NCBI GenBank assembly: GCA_963801045.1
Contig: CAWDDC010000005.1
Location: 124,001 to 188,000 of the forward strand
Length of the DNA stretch: 64,000 nucleotides
Origin: JACCWP01 sp963801045
GTDB taxonomy: Bacteria; Actinomycetota; Actinomycetes; Propionibacteriales; Nocardioidaceae
Direction: 5' to 3'
Shown here: positions 30,997 to 41,052 of the stretch, piece after piece
How the letters are laid out: every line of letters starts with the position of its first letter
How positions within the stretch are numbered: position 1 is the stretch's first letter
The notes under the pieces: generated by a model
Told to the model about the DNA's origin: nothing
What the model saw: only the letters and a program-made list of their open reading frames with translations
Database searches by the model: none
Program-made: the position numbers and the translations under genes

Positions 30997-31398
30997 GTGC
31001 TACCCGCTGCCCACCGTCTGCGCCGACGCCGAGAGTTCGGCGTCGCGACGCGTCGTGGCCGCCGGGCGGGCTCGAGCACGCTGGTGGCCCACCTGGCGCT
31101 GGCCCCGCCGCCCGCTGCCTCCGGCTCCGACTCCGGCGCTGACTCCGGCTCCGACCAGTCGGCCGGCCCGGCGCGGGTCGGGTTCGTGGTGAGCGGCGCG
31201 GTGGGCCCGGCGGTCGTCCGCAACCAGGTGCGGCGCCGGCTGCGGCACCTCACCGTCGACCAGCTGCCGCGGCTCCCCGACGGCGCGCTGCTGGTGCTCC
31301 GGGCCCTGCCGGCGGCTGCCGGCGCCTCCTCGGCCCAGCTGGCCGGCGACGTGACGCGGGTGCTCGAGCGGCTGCTGCCCGCGGACGTGCCGGCGTGA
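30997..31398 (+). CDS. rnpA: Ribonuclease P protein component
   Basis: About 133 residues. I choose GTG 30997 (VLPAAHRLRRRREF), the usual actinobacterial N-terminus. A TTG at 30970 overlapping the rpmH stop is an alternative. The RNA-binding RNR motif reads VRNQVRRRLRH. Between strands there is an unusual Ser/Asp/Gly insert (SGSDSGADSGSDQ) of about 20 residues. The protein helps RNase P RNA process pre-tRNA. The stop overlaps yidD as GTGA. Confidence 0.93.
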   Translation: MLPAAHRLRRRREFGVATRRGRRAGSSTLVAHLALAPPPAASGSDSGADSGSDQSAGPARVGFVVSGAVGPAVVRNQVRRRLRHLTVDQLPRLPDGALLVLRALPAAAGASSAQLAGDVTRVLERLLPADVPA

Positions 31399-31628
31399 AG
31401 TACCTGCTGATCGGCCTGCTCCGCGCCTACCGCGCGCTGATCAGCCCGCTCTACGGCCAGGTCTGCCGCTACCACCCCTCCTGCTCCGCGTACGCACTCG
31501 ACGCGGTGCGCGACCACGGCGCAGCCCGCGGCAGCTGGCTGGCTGTCCGCCGCCTCGGCCGCTGTCACCCGTGGGCCGCCGGGGGCTATGACCCCGTCCC
31601 GCAGCCCGTCCAACGCCGAGGAGCCTGA
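31395..31628 (+). CDS. yidD: Membrane protein insertion efficiency factor YidD
   Basis: A 77-residue protein with the diagnostic CRYHPSCSAYALDAV and GRCHPWAAGGYDPVP. An amphipathic N-terminal helix (YLLIGLLRAYRALISPL) associates with the membrane in this family. GTG 31395 overlaps rnpA and the stop overlaps the yidC ATG by one base. Confidence 0.96.
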   Translation: MKYLLIGLLRAYRALISPLYGQVCRYHPSCSAYALDAVRDHGAARGSWLAVRRLGRCHPWAAGGYDPVPQPVQRRGA

Positions 31629-32807
31629 TGCTCGACGCACTCGAGACACTGATCCAGCCGCTGTACTGGGTCGTCTCGGTGATCCTGATGGGCTGGCACA
31701 CCGTGTTCAGCACGGTGATGGATCCCGACTCCGGCTGGACCTGGGCGCTGTCCATCGTCGGGCTCACCGTCGTGGTCCGGGCCGCGCTGATCCCGCTGTT
31801 CGTCAAGCAGATCAAGTCCAGCCGGAACATGCAGATGCTGCAGCCGCGGGTCAAGGAGCTGCAGAAGAAGTACGGCCACGACCGGGAGCGTCTCGCCCAG
31901 GAGACGATGGCGCTGTACAAGGACGCCGGCACCAACCCGTTCGCGTCCTGTCTGCCGATCCTCATGCAGGCGCCCATCTTCTTCGCGCTGTTCCGGGTGA
32001 TCAGCGAGGCGGCCCGCGACAACCACCCGCTGGGCATCCTCACCCTCGCCGACACCGAGTCGCTGGAGGCGGCCGAGCTCACGCCGCTCCCGGTGACGAT
32101 CGCCGACACCTTCCTCGGCGCCGGCGACAACTTCACGGTCCGGATCGTGACCCTGGTGCTGGTCGCGCATCATGACCGCCACGACCTTCACGACCCAGCG
32201 CCAGCTGATGCGCAAGAACATGCCGGACAGCGCGATGACCGGCCCCTACGCGCAGCAGCAGAAGATGCTGTTGTACGTGCTGCCGGTCGTGTTCGCCGTC
32301 GGCGGCATCGCGTTCCCGATCGGCGTGCTGCTGTACTGGTCCACCTCGAACATCTGGACGATGGGGCAGCAGTTCTACGTCATCCGCAACAACCCCGCCC
32401 CCGGCACGCCGGCCGAGGAGGCGAAGCGGCAGCGCGACATCAAGCACGGCCGGATCGTGGAGACCGAACCGGAACCGCCGCCCCCGAGGACCGAGCCCGC
32501 GCGACAGCAGCCGAAGAAGGCCAGCCGCAACCAGCGCCGCAAGGGGCAGCCGCCACCCCGTACGTCCCAGCCGCCGCGGAAGTCCACGAGCGGCAAGACC
32601 TCGGGCGCGAGCAGCAAGACCTCCGGCACGAGCACCAGCAAGCCGACCAGCAAGGGCACGGGCAAGAGCGGCAGTGCCACGACCCCGAAGAAGCGCGCGA
32701 GCAAGAGCACCGGGGCCGCGAAGAGCCAGCCGCCGAGCACGAGCCCGGGCTCCACCGGCAAGCGCCGACCGAAGGCGGACGGCCCGCCCGACCCCAGTCC
32801 GACCTGA
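31628..32807 (+). CDS. yidC: Membrane protein insertase YidC/OxaI, frameshifted near 32167
   Basis: N-terminal helices include VVVRAALIPLFVKQ, with the groove Arg that is essential in SpoIIIJ-type insertases. NPFASCLPILMQAPIFFALFRV and LLYVLPVVFAVGGIAFPIGVLLYW follow. The frame shifts near 32167 (…LVLVA then IMTATTF); removing one base gives about 393 residues. The C-terminal about 110 residues are Lys/Ser/Thr/Pro-rich (for example SGKTSGASSKTSGTS), a basic tail that may bind ribosomes. Coupled to yidD. Confidence 0.93.
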
Positions 32808-32854
32808 CGCGCTCACGCGTCCCGCTTCTCACCCCCGCTCAGGAGAGACTTCCC

Positions 32855-33550
32855 GTGTCCGACGACGTGCGTACCCAGTCCGAGCAGTCCCCGGCCGAGG
32901 GCGAGCCGGCTCCCGCCGCCGACGCCCGAGGCGACCGAGGCGCCCGAGGCGCCGAGACGTCCGAGGCGTCCGAGACGACTGATCCGGGCTATCCCGCCGG
33001 CGAGGCCACCGACGACCCCGCCGACGAGGCCGCCGACGGCCTCGAGGAGCCGCCCGTCGCCGAGTCGGCCACCAGCGGCCGGGCCGAGCTGCTCGAGCAG
33101 CTCGAGCGCGAGGGCGACGCCGCGGCGGACTTCCTCGAGGAGCTGCTGGACATCGCCGACCTCGACGGCGACATCGACCTCGATGTCGACAACGACCGCG
33201 CGTCGGTGTCCATCGTGGGCGGCGACCTCGGCGTGCTGGTGGGCAACGGGGGCAAGGTCCTGGAGGCGTTGCAGGAGCTCACCCGGCTGGCCGTGCTCCA
33301 GGACACCGGCGAGCGCAGCCGGCTGATGCTGGACGTGGCCGGGCACCGCGCCGCGCGTCGCGCCCAGCTGGTCCAGCAGGCCGGCGACGCCGCGAGCTCG
33401 GTGCGCGAGTCCGGCGAGTCGGTGCGGCTGGCGCCGATGACGCCGTTCGAGCGCAAGGTGGTGCACGACGCGGTGGCCGCCGCCGGTCTGCGCAGCGAGT
33501 CCGAGGGCGAGGAGCCGCAGCGGCGCGTCGTCGTGCTCCCCGCGTCCTGA
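32855..33550 (+). CDS. jag: Jag/KhpB-type KH-R3H RNA-binding protein
   Basis: 231 residues from GTG 32855, preceded by AGGAGAG. An acidic, low-complexity N-terminus is followed by a KH-like domain (VSIVGGDLGVLVGNGGKVLEAL) and an R3H motif (PFERKVVHDAVAAAGL). It lies directly after yidC, the standard position. Related proteins bind RNA and influence cell-wall growth. The Jag_N domain seen in firmicutes is replaced by the acidic stretch. Confidence 0.92.
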   Translation: MSDDVRTQSEQSPAEGEPAPAADARGDRGARGAETSEASETTDPGYPAGEATDDPADEAADGLEEPPVAESATSGRAELLEQLEREGDAAADFLEELLDIADLDGDIDLDVDNDRASVSIVGGDLGVLVGNGGKVLEALQELTRLAVLQDTGERSRLMLDVAGHRAARRAQLVQQAGDAASSVRESGESVRLAPMTPFERKVVHDAVAAAGLRSESEGEEPQRRVVVLPAS

Positions 33551-33571
33551 TGCGCGCCTCGTGACCGCCCC

Positions 33572-34284
33572 GTGAGCGATGTTTCACGGGAAACATCCCC
33601 GCGCGCCCTGCCGGTCGCCCCTGCTGTCGCCCGCGCCGTGTGCGGGCCGCGGCTGGAGGCGCTCACCGCGTACGCCCAGCTGCTGGCCGAGGCGGGGTCA
33701 CCCGCGGGCTGATCGGGCCCCGCGAGGTGTCCCGGCTGTGGGACCGGCACCTGCTGAACTGCGCGGTCGTGGCGCCCGCCGTCCCGTCCGGGTCGAGCGT
33801 GGTGGACGTCGGGTCCGGCGCCGGCCTGCCGGGACTGGTGTGGGCGGTGCTGCGCCCCGACCTGGAGATCGTGCTGCTGGAGCCGCGGCAGACCCGCGCG
33901 GACTTCCTCATCGATGCGGCTGCGCGGCTGGACCTGCCGCACGTCCGGGTGCAGCGCAGCCGGGCCGAGGACGTCACCGACCTCCGGGTCGACGTGGTGA
34001 CCGCGCGCGCGGTGGCACCGTTGGAGCGGCTGCTGGGCTGGACGCTGCCGCTGCTGCGACCCGGCGGGCGGCTGCTCGCGTTCAAGGGTCAGGCGGCCGC
34101 CGAGGAGCTGGCGGCGGCCCAGGACGCGCTGTCCGCGACCGGCGGGACAGCAGTCCGACTGACCACGTACGGTGAGGGCATCCTCGACCCGCCCACCCGG
34201 GTGGTCGAGGTGACCGCGAGGGAACAGAGCGCGGGCCCGGAGCGGCCCGGACGGAGGGAGCGTCGTGGTCGACGACGTTCGTGA
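33572..34284 (+). CDS. rsmG: 16S rRNA (guanine-N7)-methyltransferase RsmG, frameshifted
   Basis: GTG 33572 begins VSDVSRETSPRALPVAP. The SAM-binding core reads VVDVGSGAGLPGLVWAV and LLEPRQTRADFL, then TARAVAPLERLLGW and LLAFKGQAA, all RsmG-typical. One G is missing from a G run near 33703, producing a false TGA; adding it restores AGVTRGLIGPREVSRLWDRHLLNC and about 237 residues. The first codons overlap a parS site. The 3' end overlaps the parA start by 20 bp. Confidence 0.92.
33580..33595. promoter_or_regulatory. parS: parS centromere site inside the rsmG start
   Basis: TGTTTCACGGGAAACA differs from the consensus ParB site TGTTTCACGTGAAACA at one central base. It encodes residues VSRET of RsmG. 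A second, identical 16-mer lies 858 bp away in parA. Confidence 0.9.
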
Positions 34285-35459
34285 GGAACCCGAGCCAGAC
34301 GGCGCCGATCCAGGGGAGGAACGCACCGGGTTGGGCTGGCCGGCGCCGCGGGAGGCAGCAGCCCCGGGCCCGGAACGGCTGGGTTGGCCCGCGCCCGGGG
34401 AGCACCCGCAGCACGCCGAGCAGTCCCGCCGGGGGCATGTTTCACGGGAAACACCGCCGCTGCCCGACTGGCCGACGGCGGCCGAGCTCGCCGGTGACGA
34501 TGCGGCCGGCGTTCGCGCCGAGGACCAGGACACCCCGTTGGCGGTGGCGATCGAGCAAGAAGTACGGCTCGCGCACGCGCTATCGGGAGACCGGGCCACT
34601 CGACTCGCCGGCGCGTACCCGGGTGTTCGTGGTCGCGAACCAGAAGGGCGGCGTGGGCAAGACCACGACCGCGGTGAACGTGGCCGCCGGCCTCGCCCAG
34701 TGGGGCCAGCAGGTCCTGCTCATCGACCTCGACCCCCAGGGCAACGCCTCCACCGCCCTGGGCATCGAGCACAAAGAGGGCACACCGGGCGTCTACGAGG
34801 CGCTCATCGACGAGCGGCCGGTGCACGAGCTGGTGCGACCGAGTCCGGATCTGCCCGGTCTGACCGTGTTGCCCGCCTCGATCGACCTGGCCGGCGCGGA
34901 GATCGACCTGGTCTCGCTGGTGGCCCGGGAGTCCCGGCTGCGGCGGTCCTTGACCGCCTACCTGGCCGATCAGGAGGCCGCGGGCGAGCGGCTGGACTAC
35001 GTGTTCATCGACTGCCCGCCCTCGCTGGGCCTGCTCACCGTGAACGCGTTGGTGGCCGGGGAGGAGATCCTGATCCCGATCCAGTGCGAGTACTACGCGC
35101 TGGAGGGGGTGGGCCAGCTGCTGCGCACGGTGGAGATGGTGCGCTCGCACCTCAACCCCAGACTGCAGGTGTCCACCATCCTGCTCACCATGCACGACGC
35201 CCGGACCCGGCTGTCGGCCGGCGTGGCCGACGAGGTGCGCACCCACTTCCCCGACGAGGTGCTGCGCACGGCGATCCCCCGCTCGGTACGGATCTCCGAG
35301 GCGCCGAGCTATCAGCAGACCGTGATGACGTACGACCCCGCCTCGCCGGGTGCCCTGTCCTACCTCGAGGCGGCCCGGGAGATCAGCGCCCGCGGACCGG
35401 TCCGAGCCGGTGGACAGCGGCACCAGGTCCGAAGCGCCCGCAGCGAAGGGACGTCGTGA
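34265..35459 (+). CDS. parA: Chromosome partitioning ATPase ParA/Soj, frameshifted near 34612
   Basis: GTG 34265 opens an extended N-terminus of about 115 residues with two WPAP copies (GLGWPAP, RLGWPAP) and VSRET. The deviant Walker A follows (VFVVANQKGGVGKTT), then LLIDLDPQGNAS, and Walker B-like YVFIDCPPSLGLL. The N-terminal part and the ATPase join when one extra base near 34612 is removed, giving about 398 residues. The stop overlaps parB as GTGA. ParA moves ParB-parS complexes to segregate the origin. Confidence 0.94.
34438..34453. promoter_or_regulatory. parS: parS centromere site inside parA
   Basis: TGTTTCACGGGAAACA, identical to the copy in rsmG and one base from consensus parS. 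It encodes VSRET in the N-terminal extension of ParA. Confidence 0.9.
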
Positions 35460-36383
35460 ACACCCGACGAGGACTGGGCCGCGGCCTGGGCGCACTCATT
35501 CCCGACGTCCTCGGACCAGGCGACCGAGCCGGACGCCCCGGTCGAGCCCGGGGCGGAGGCGCCGAACCCGGTAGCAGGCGCGCACTTCGCCGAGCTCCCG
35601 GTGGACGCGATCCACCCCAACCCCCGCCAGCCGCGGCAGCACTTCGACGACGACGCCCAGGCCGAGCTGGTGCACTCGGTGCGCGAGATCGGCCTGCTGC
35701 AGCCGGTGGTGGTGCGGGCGGTCGGCGACGACGAGTACGAGCTGGTGATGGGCGAGCGGCGCTGGCGCGCCGTCCGGGCGGCCGGACTCGACACCGTCCC
35801 CGCGATCGTCCGGGACACCCCCGACGACGCGATGCTGCGCGACGCCCTGCTGGAGAACCTGCACCGGTCCCAGCTCAACCCGCTGGAGGAGGCGGCCGCC
35901 TACCAGCAGCTGCTGGACGACTTCGGCTGCACGCACGAGGAGCTCGCCGGCCGGATCGGCCGCTCGCGCCCCCAGATCACCAACACGCTGCGGCTGCTGC
36001 GGCTCAGCCCGCCGGTGCAGCGGCGGGTCGCCGCGGGCGTGCTGTCGGCCGGCCACGCCCGCGCGCTGGTCACCGTCGACGACCCCGAGCGGCAGGACCG
36101 GCTGGCCGCCCGCACCGTGGCGGAGGGCCTGTCCGTACGCGCACTCGAGGAAGTCGTCGCGATGGGCCCCGGCGCGGACGAGCCGGCCGAGACTCCCCGC
36201 CGCCGCGGCTCGCGGCCGGTCGCGCCGCGCCTCACCGACCTGGCCGAGCGGCTCTCGGAGCGCTACGACACCCGGGTCAGGGTCGACCTCGGCAAGCGCA
36301 AGGGACGGATCAGCGTGGAGTTCGCCTCGATCGACGACCTCGAACGGATCGTCGAGATGATGGACCCCCGCGCCGGCGACTGA
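35456..36383 (+). CDS. parB: Chromosome partitioning protein ParB/Spo0J, frameshifted near 35503
   Basis: GTG 35456 begins NTRRGLGRGLGALIP, the ParB N-terminal ParA-activating motif. The ParB/CTPase domain has LPVDAIHPNPRQPRQHF, ELVMGERRWRA and ENLHRSQLNPLEEA. The helix-turn-helix (IGRSRPQITNTLRLL) and a C-terminal dimerisation segment follow. One extra C near 35503 separates the first 16 codons from the rest; repaired length is about 309 residues. ParB binds parS and loads SMC. Confidence 0.95.
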
Positions 36384-36396
36384 GCGGTTCAGCGAC

Positions 36397-37413
36397 TCAG
36401 CGACTCAGCGATCCGCTATTCAGCACTATGTCGATGTGTCCACAGGTCGAGAAGTCGCTCATGTCGACAAAGCGATCTGTGGCCGTGTCGACCAGCTCGG
36501 CGCACACCGTGCCCAGGTCGAGCCCGGCGGCCTCCAGCGCCAACGGCACCAGCGACGTCTCGGTCATCCCCGGCGCGACGTTGACCTCGAGGAACCACAC
36601 CGTCCCGTCCGCGTCGACGATCAGGTCGGAGCGGGACAGGTCGCGCAGGTCCAGCGCCCGGTGCGCGGCGACCGCCACCCGGGCGCACTCGGCCGCCACC
36701 GGCTCGGCGACCTCGGCCGGCACGACGAACTCGGTGGCCCCGGCGGTGTAGCGCGCGGTGTAGTCGTAGACGCCGCTGTCCGGGCGGATCTCCACCGCAG
36801 GCAGGGCTTCCGGCGCACCCGGCACCCGCTCGAGCACCGTCACCGCGACCTCGGTGCCGGTGACGAACCGCTCCACCAGGGCCATCGGCCCGTACGAGAA
36901 GCAGCCGACCATCGCGCCGGCGAGCTCGTCCGGCTCGCGGACCACCGAGCAGCCCAGGGCCGAGCCGCCGCGCACCGGCTTCACCACCAGCGGGAGCCCC
37001 AGCCGCTCGAGCAGCCGGTCCATCACCGTGGCCGCGCCGATCTCCCGGAACGTCTCGGCCGGCAGCGCGACCGACGTCGGCGTGCGCAACCCGGCGCGGG
37101 CGACCACCGCCTTGGCGACGGTCTTGTCGTAGGCCAGCCGGCAGGCGGCCGGCGCGGCGCCGACGTAGGGCACGCCGACCAGCTCGAGCACCTCGCGCAG
37201 CGCGCCGTCCTCGCCGGCCTCGCCGTGCAGCAGCGGCAGCACGCACCGCGGCGGGTCCGTACGCAGCGCCGGCAGCAGGTCGGCGCCCACGTCGCGCTCC
37301 TCGACCTCGACCCCGTGCCGGCGCAGCGCCTCGCCCACCCGCCGGCCCGAGCGCAGCGACACGTCCCGCTCGTGCGACAGGCCGCCCGCGAGCAGCACCA
37401 GCCGGCCGCTCAC
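36397..37413 (-). CDS. D-alanine-D-alanine ligase family ATP-grasp enzyme
   Basis: Intact 338-residue protein. GTG 37413 starts VSGRLVLLAGGLSHERDVSLRSG. LPLLHGEAGEDGALREVLELVGVPYVG is the substrate-binding N-domain. VVKPVRGGSALGCSVV is an ATP-grasp loop, and WFLEVNVAPGMTETSLVP is the magnesium and product site. Ddl makes D-Ala-D-Ala for peptidoglycan. It is convergent with parB and coupled (GTGA) to the upstream aminotransferase gene. A second Ddl elsewhere in the genome cannot be excluded. Confidence 0.87.
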   Translation of the reverse strand: MSGRLVLLAGGLSHERDVSLRSGRRVGEALRRHGVEVEERDVGADLLPALRTDPPRCVLPLLHGEAGEDGALREVLELVGVPYVGAAPAACRLAYDKTVAKAVVARAGLRTPTSVALPAETFREIGAATVMDRLLERLGLPLVVKPVRGGSALGCSVVREPDELAGAMVGCFSYGPMALVERFVTGTEVAVTVLERVPGAPEALPAVEIRPDSGVYDYTARYTAGATEFVVPAEVAEPVAAECARVAVAAHRALDLRDLSRSDLIVDADGTVWFLEVNVAPGMTETSLVPLALEAAGLDLGTVCAELVDTATDRFVDMSDFSTCGHIDIVLNSGSLSR

Positions 37414-38742
37414 GTCAGGTCCGGGTTGGGCGACTCGTAGGACTCCCGGCCGAGCCGGCCGGGTCCGCTGGTGCCGAACGTCGCGCGCAGCTCGAGCTCC
37501 TCGTCGATGACGGCACCGAGCCGCCGGACGCCGTCCCGGATCCGTTCCGGGGTGGGGTGACAGTACGACAGCCGCATGCACCGGCTGCCGAACCCGTCGG
37601 CGTAGAACGCGGTCCCCGGCACGTACGCCACCCGCGCGGTCACCGCCCGCGGCAGCATCGCCTTGGCGTCCAACCCCTCGGGCAGCGTCAGCCACACGTA
37701 GAACCCGCCACCCGGTCTCGTCCACCGCGCGGAGGCCGGCATCTGCTCGTCCAGCGCCTCGAGCATCGCGTCGCGCCGCTCCCGGTAGAGCTCGCAGAAC
37801 GCCTTCACCTGACCCCGCCAGTCGTGCTCGGCCAGGTACGCCGAGACCACCGCCTGGGAGAACGACGGCGGGCACAGCGTCGACGACTCCTGGGCGAGCA
37901 CCAGCTTCTCGCGCACGGCGTGCGGCGCGAGCACCCAACCCACCCGCAGCCCGGGTGCGAAAGTCTTCGAGAACGAACCAAGGTAGACGACGCGACCCGA
38001 CTCGTCGGCGCGCAGCGCACGCGGCGGATCACCCCCGAATCCCAACAGGCCATAGGGATTGTCCTCGACGACCAGCACGTCGTGCGCGGCGCAGATGTCC
38101 AGCACCTCGGCCCGCCGTTGTGCTGTCAGTGTCACGCCGGCCGGGTTGTGGTAGGTCGGCACGGTGTAGCAGAACTTGACCCGCCGACCGGCCTCCGCGA
38201 GCCGGGTGAGCGCCTGCCGCAAGCGCCTCCGGCACCAGTCCCTCGTCGTCCATCTCGACGTGCACGACGTCGCACTCGTAGGCCCGGAACACCCCGAGCG
38301 CGCCGACGTAGCTCGGCGCCTCGCAGACCACGACGTCACCGGGGTCGCAGAAGATCCGGGTGACCAGGTCGAGCCCCTGCTGGCTGCCGACGGTGACCAC
38401 CACGTCGTCGGGGTGCCCGTCGATGCCCTCGGCGGCCATCACCTCGCAGATCTGCTCGCGCAGCACCGGGTCGCCCTGGCCGGAGCCGTACTGCAGCGCG
38501 GTGGCGCCGCGCGTGCGCACCAGGTCGTGCACCGAGTCGGCCACGGCGTCCATCGGCAGGCTGGTCAGCGACGGCATCCCGCCGGCCAGGGACACCACCT
38601 CGGGCCGGCTCGCGACCGAGAACAGCGCCCGGATCTCCGACGCGGTCATGCCGCGGGTACGCGTCGCGTAGCGGTCGGCGTAGGCGTCCAGCCGGGTGTG
38701 GTGCCCGTGCGGAGGCGGCGGGACGGCGGGCGGGACGGTCAT
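37410..38742 (-). CDS. PLP-dependent aminotransferase, class I/II (LysN/MocR-like), frameshifted
   Basis: ATG 38742. Fold-type I motifs include VVSLAGGMPSL, VTVGSQQGLDLV, VVEDNPYGLLGFGG, YLGSFSKTFAPGLRVGW (PLP Lys) and MRLSYCHPTPE. No GntR domain is present. The frame slips near 38224 (one extra T, EALRQALTRL after repair); length is about 444 residues. LysN-type enzymes transaminate 2-aminoadipate or hydrophobic amino acids. Here the coupling to a Ddl-like ligase and the parAB-trx setting are conserved in actinobacteria, but the substrate is unknown. Confidence 0.85.
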
Positions 38743-38831
38743 CGGGAGAGGCTCCAGCAGCGGCCGGTGCGGTGGGCGGGCACCCTTACGATGCCTCATA
38801 GGGGGCAGCAGCGGGAGGAGGAGGTCGCCAG

Positions 38832-39508
38832 GTGGCCGTCGCACGTCGCACCGTGCCGCTCGCCGTCGACGCCCTCGACCAGCTGCCGGAGTCCTGCCGC
38901 AGCTGCGTGCGCTGGGAGCTCGACCCGCTGGCCGCCGCGCGGGCCCGCCGGTCCGGCGCGGCCGCGGAGCACAAGCAGCAGTGGTGGCGCGACGCGCTGA
39001 CCGAGGGCCACGGCGGCGGGGTGCTGGCCCGGCTCGAGGGGCGCACCGTCGGCTACGCGACCTGGTCGCTGCCCGGCGCACGCCGGCGGGGGCGTCGCCA
39101 CCCCGACCGCCCCGGTCTCGGCCGACGCGGTGCTGCTGATGGCGCTGCGGGTCGAACCCGAGCACCGTGGCGCCGGGCTCGGCCGGTGGCTGGTCCAGGC
39201 GGTCGTCCGCCAGTCGCTGCGCGGCCCGGCCGGCGGCAACGGCGTACGCGCCGTCGAGGTGTTCGGCGACCGGCTGGCCGGCGCCGGCGACGGGCGGGTC
39301 GACCAGCTGCCTGCTGCCGGCCGGGTTCTGGCTGGCGTGCGGCTTCGAGGTGGTGCGCGAGCACCCCACGACGCCGCGGCTGCGGCTCGACGCCCGGCGG
39401 CTGGTCACCTGGGCCGACGACGTGCGGGCCGACGTCGAGGAGGCGTGGGTACGGCTGCGCGGCGCCGTGCGGCCCGACCCGGCCCCCGCCCCGGTGCGCA
39501 GGTCCTGA
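38832..39508 (+). CDS. GNAT family N-acetyltransferase, two frameshifts
   Basis: GTG 38832 follows GGAGGAGG. The acetyl-CoA-binding motif is ADAVLLMALRVEPEHRGAGLGRWLV, with R/Q-x-x-G-x-G/A pattern RGAGLG. The C-terminus has LLPAGFWLACGFEVVREHP. One extra base near 39090 and one near 39308 split the gene; repaired length is about 225 residues. The N-terminal CRSCVRWELDP is seen in related actinobacterial GNATs near trxA. Substrate unknown. Confidence 0.82.
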
Positions 39509-39515
39509 CATGACG

Positions 39516-39545
39516 ACGGCCCCACCCCCGAGGGGGAGGGGCCGT
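39516..39545. terminator. Strong bidirectional terminator, GNAT/trxA
   Basis: ACGGCCCCACCCCC (39516-39529) and GGGGGAGGGGCCGT (39532-39545) form a stem of thirteen pairs with a single A-A mismatch and a minimal loop. It sits 8 nt after the GNAT stop and 31 nt after the convergent trxA stop. Confidence 0.85.
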
Positions 39546-39576
39546 GCGTGCGGTGGTGCGGCTCAGTGAACCGGCG

Positions 39577-39903
39577 TCAGGCGATGAACTCGCCGAGGTC
39601 GTTGAGCAGCGCCGCCTTGGGCTTGGCGCCCACGATGGACTTGACGACCTCGCCACCGGAGTAGACGTTCATCGTCGGGATCCCGGTCACCCGGTAGGTC
39701 GCCGGGGTCTGCGGGTTCTCGTCGACGTTCATCTTCACCACGGTGAGCTTGTCGCCGTGCTCGTCGGCGATCTCCTTGAGGATCGGCTGCACCTGGCGGC
39801 ACGGGCCACACCACTCGGCCCAGAAGTCCACCACAACGGGACCGTCGGCCTTCAGCACGGTCTCGGCGAAGTCGGCGTCGGTCACGGCCTTGATGTCTGC
39901 CAC
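39577..39903 (-). CDS. trxA: Thioredoxin
   Basis: Intact 108-residue protein. GTG 39903 follows GAGGAG. The active site is WAEWCGPCRQVQP with the cis-Pro motif GIPTMNVY. It lies 80 bp downstream of trxB on the same strand, the common actinobacterial trxB-trxA pair. A small inverted repeat (CGTTGTCG/CGACAACG, 39945-39968) in the gap may be regulatory. Confidence 0.97.
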   Translation of the reverse strand: MADIKAVTDADFAETVLKADGPVVVDFWAEWCGPCRQVQPILKEIADEHGDKLTVVKMNVDENPQTPATYRVTGIPTMNVYSGGEVVKSIVGAKPKAALLNDLGEFIA

Positions 39904-39983
39904 GGTGGAGCTCCTCGGAGTCGCAAGCGGGTCTGGAAGTTGAACGTTGTCGTACGCCTCCGACAACGCCATCGGGGGTCGGG

Positions 39984-40967
39984 TCATTCCCGCCCGGCGT
40001 CGCGGTCGACGGGGTCGGCGAGCTCGGCCAGCCAGCGCTCGGCGTCGATGGCAGCGGCACACCCGGTGCCGGCCGCGGTGACCGCCTGGCGGTAGCGGTG
40101 GTCGACGAGGTCGCCGCTCGCGAACACGCCGTCCAGGCTGGTGTACGTCGACGGGGCGTCGACCAGCACGTAGCCGTCGGCGTCGAGATCGACCTGGCCC
40201 TTGACCAGCTCGGAGCGCGGGTCGTGGCCGATCGCGATGAACAGCCCGCTGGCCTCGAGGTGGCGGGTCTCGCCGGTGACGGTGTCCTTCAGCGTGACGC
40301 CGATGAACTGCTCGTCGCCGTGGATCTCCTCGACCTTGCTGTTCCAGGCGATGGTGATCTTGGGATCGGCCAGCGCACGCTGCTGCATGATCTTGCTGGC
40401 CCGCATCTCGTCGCGGCGCACGACCATCGTCACGGTGCGGCCGAACTTGGTGAGGAAGGTCGCCTCCTCGACGGCCGAGTCGCCACCGCCGACCACGACG
40501 ATGTCCTTGTCCCGGAAGAAGAATCCGTCACAGGTGGCACACCAGCTGACACCGCGACCGGAGAGCTTGTCCTCCTCGGGCATGCCGAGCTTGCGGTAGC
40601 CGGAGCCCATCGCCAGGATCACGGCCTTCGCGCGGTACTCGGTGCCGTCGGCGGTGCGGACGATCTTGATCTCGCGGTCGAGCTCGACCCCGGTGATGTC
40701 GTCGGGCACCAGCTCGGCGCCGAACCGGTCGGCCTGGGCGCGCATCTCGTCCATCAGGGCGGGGCCCATGATGGCGTCGCGGAAGCCCGGGTAGTTCTCC
40801 ACCTCGGTGGTGGTCATCAGGGCGCCGCCGGCCGTGACCGATCCCTCGAACACCAACGGGTGCAGCTGGGCACGCGCGGCGTAGAGCGCCGCGGTGTAAC
40901 CCGCCGGCCCCGAGCCGATGATGATGACCTCACGCACGTCACCCGGGTTGTGGTTGGTGCTGCTCAC
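39984..40967 (-). CDS. trxB: Thioredoxin-disulfide reductase
   Basis: Intact 327-residue flavoprotein. FAD site EVIIIGSGPAGYTAALYAAR, redox centre CATCDG, NADPH-binding VVVGGGDSAVEEA and C-terminal GVFASGDLVDHRYRQAVTAAGTG are all present. It reduces the adjacent TrxA. It is downstream of the sigM-anti-sigma pair, as in mycobacteria where SigM and thioredoxin genes are neighbours. Confidence 0.97.
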   Translation of the reverse strand: MSSTNHNPGDVREVIIIGSGPAGYTAALYAARAQLHPLVFEGSVTAGGALMTTTEVENYPGFRDAIMGPALMDEMRAQADRFGAELVPDDITGVELDREIKIVRTADGTEYRAKAVILAMGSGYRKLGMPEEDKLSGRGVSWCATCDGFFFRDKDIVVVGGGDSAVEEATFLTKFGRTVTMVVRRDEMRASKIMQQRALADPKITIAWNSKVEEIHGDEQFIGVTLKDTVTGETRHLEASGLFIAIGHDPRSELVKGQVDLDADGYVLVDAPSTYTSLDGVFASGDLVDHRYRQAVTAAGTGCAAAIDAERWLAELADPVDRDAGRE

Positions 40968-41052
40968 GCTGGCCGCCTCGATCCTGTTCTGGTTCCACCA
41001 GGCTTCAACGCATCGTACGGGTCCCGGATTCCGCCGGCGGCCGCGGCGCGGG

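Noticed and set aside
32133..32816. Minus-strand frame opposite the yidC tail
   Set aside because: Ala/Gly/Arg-rich shadow of the Lys/Ser/Thr-rich YidC tail; no start signal or family.
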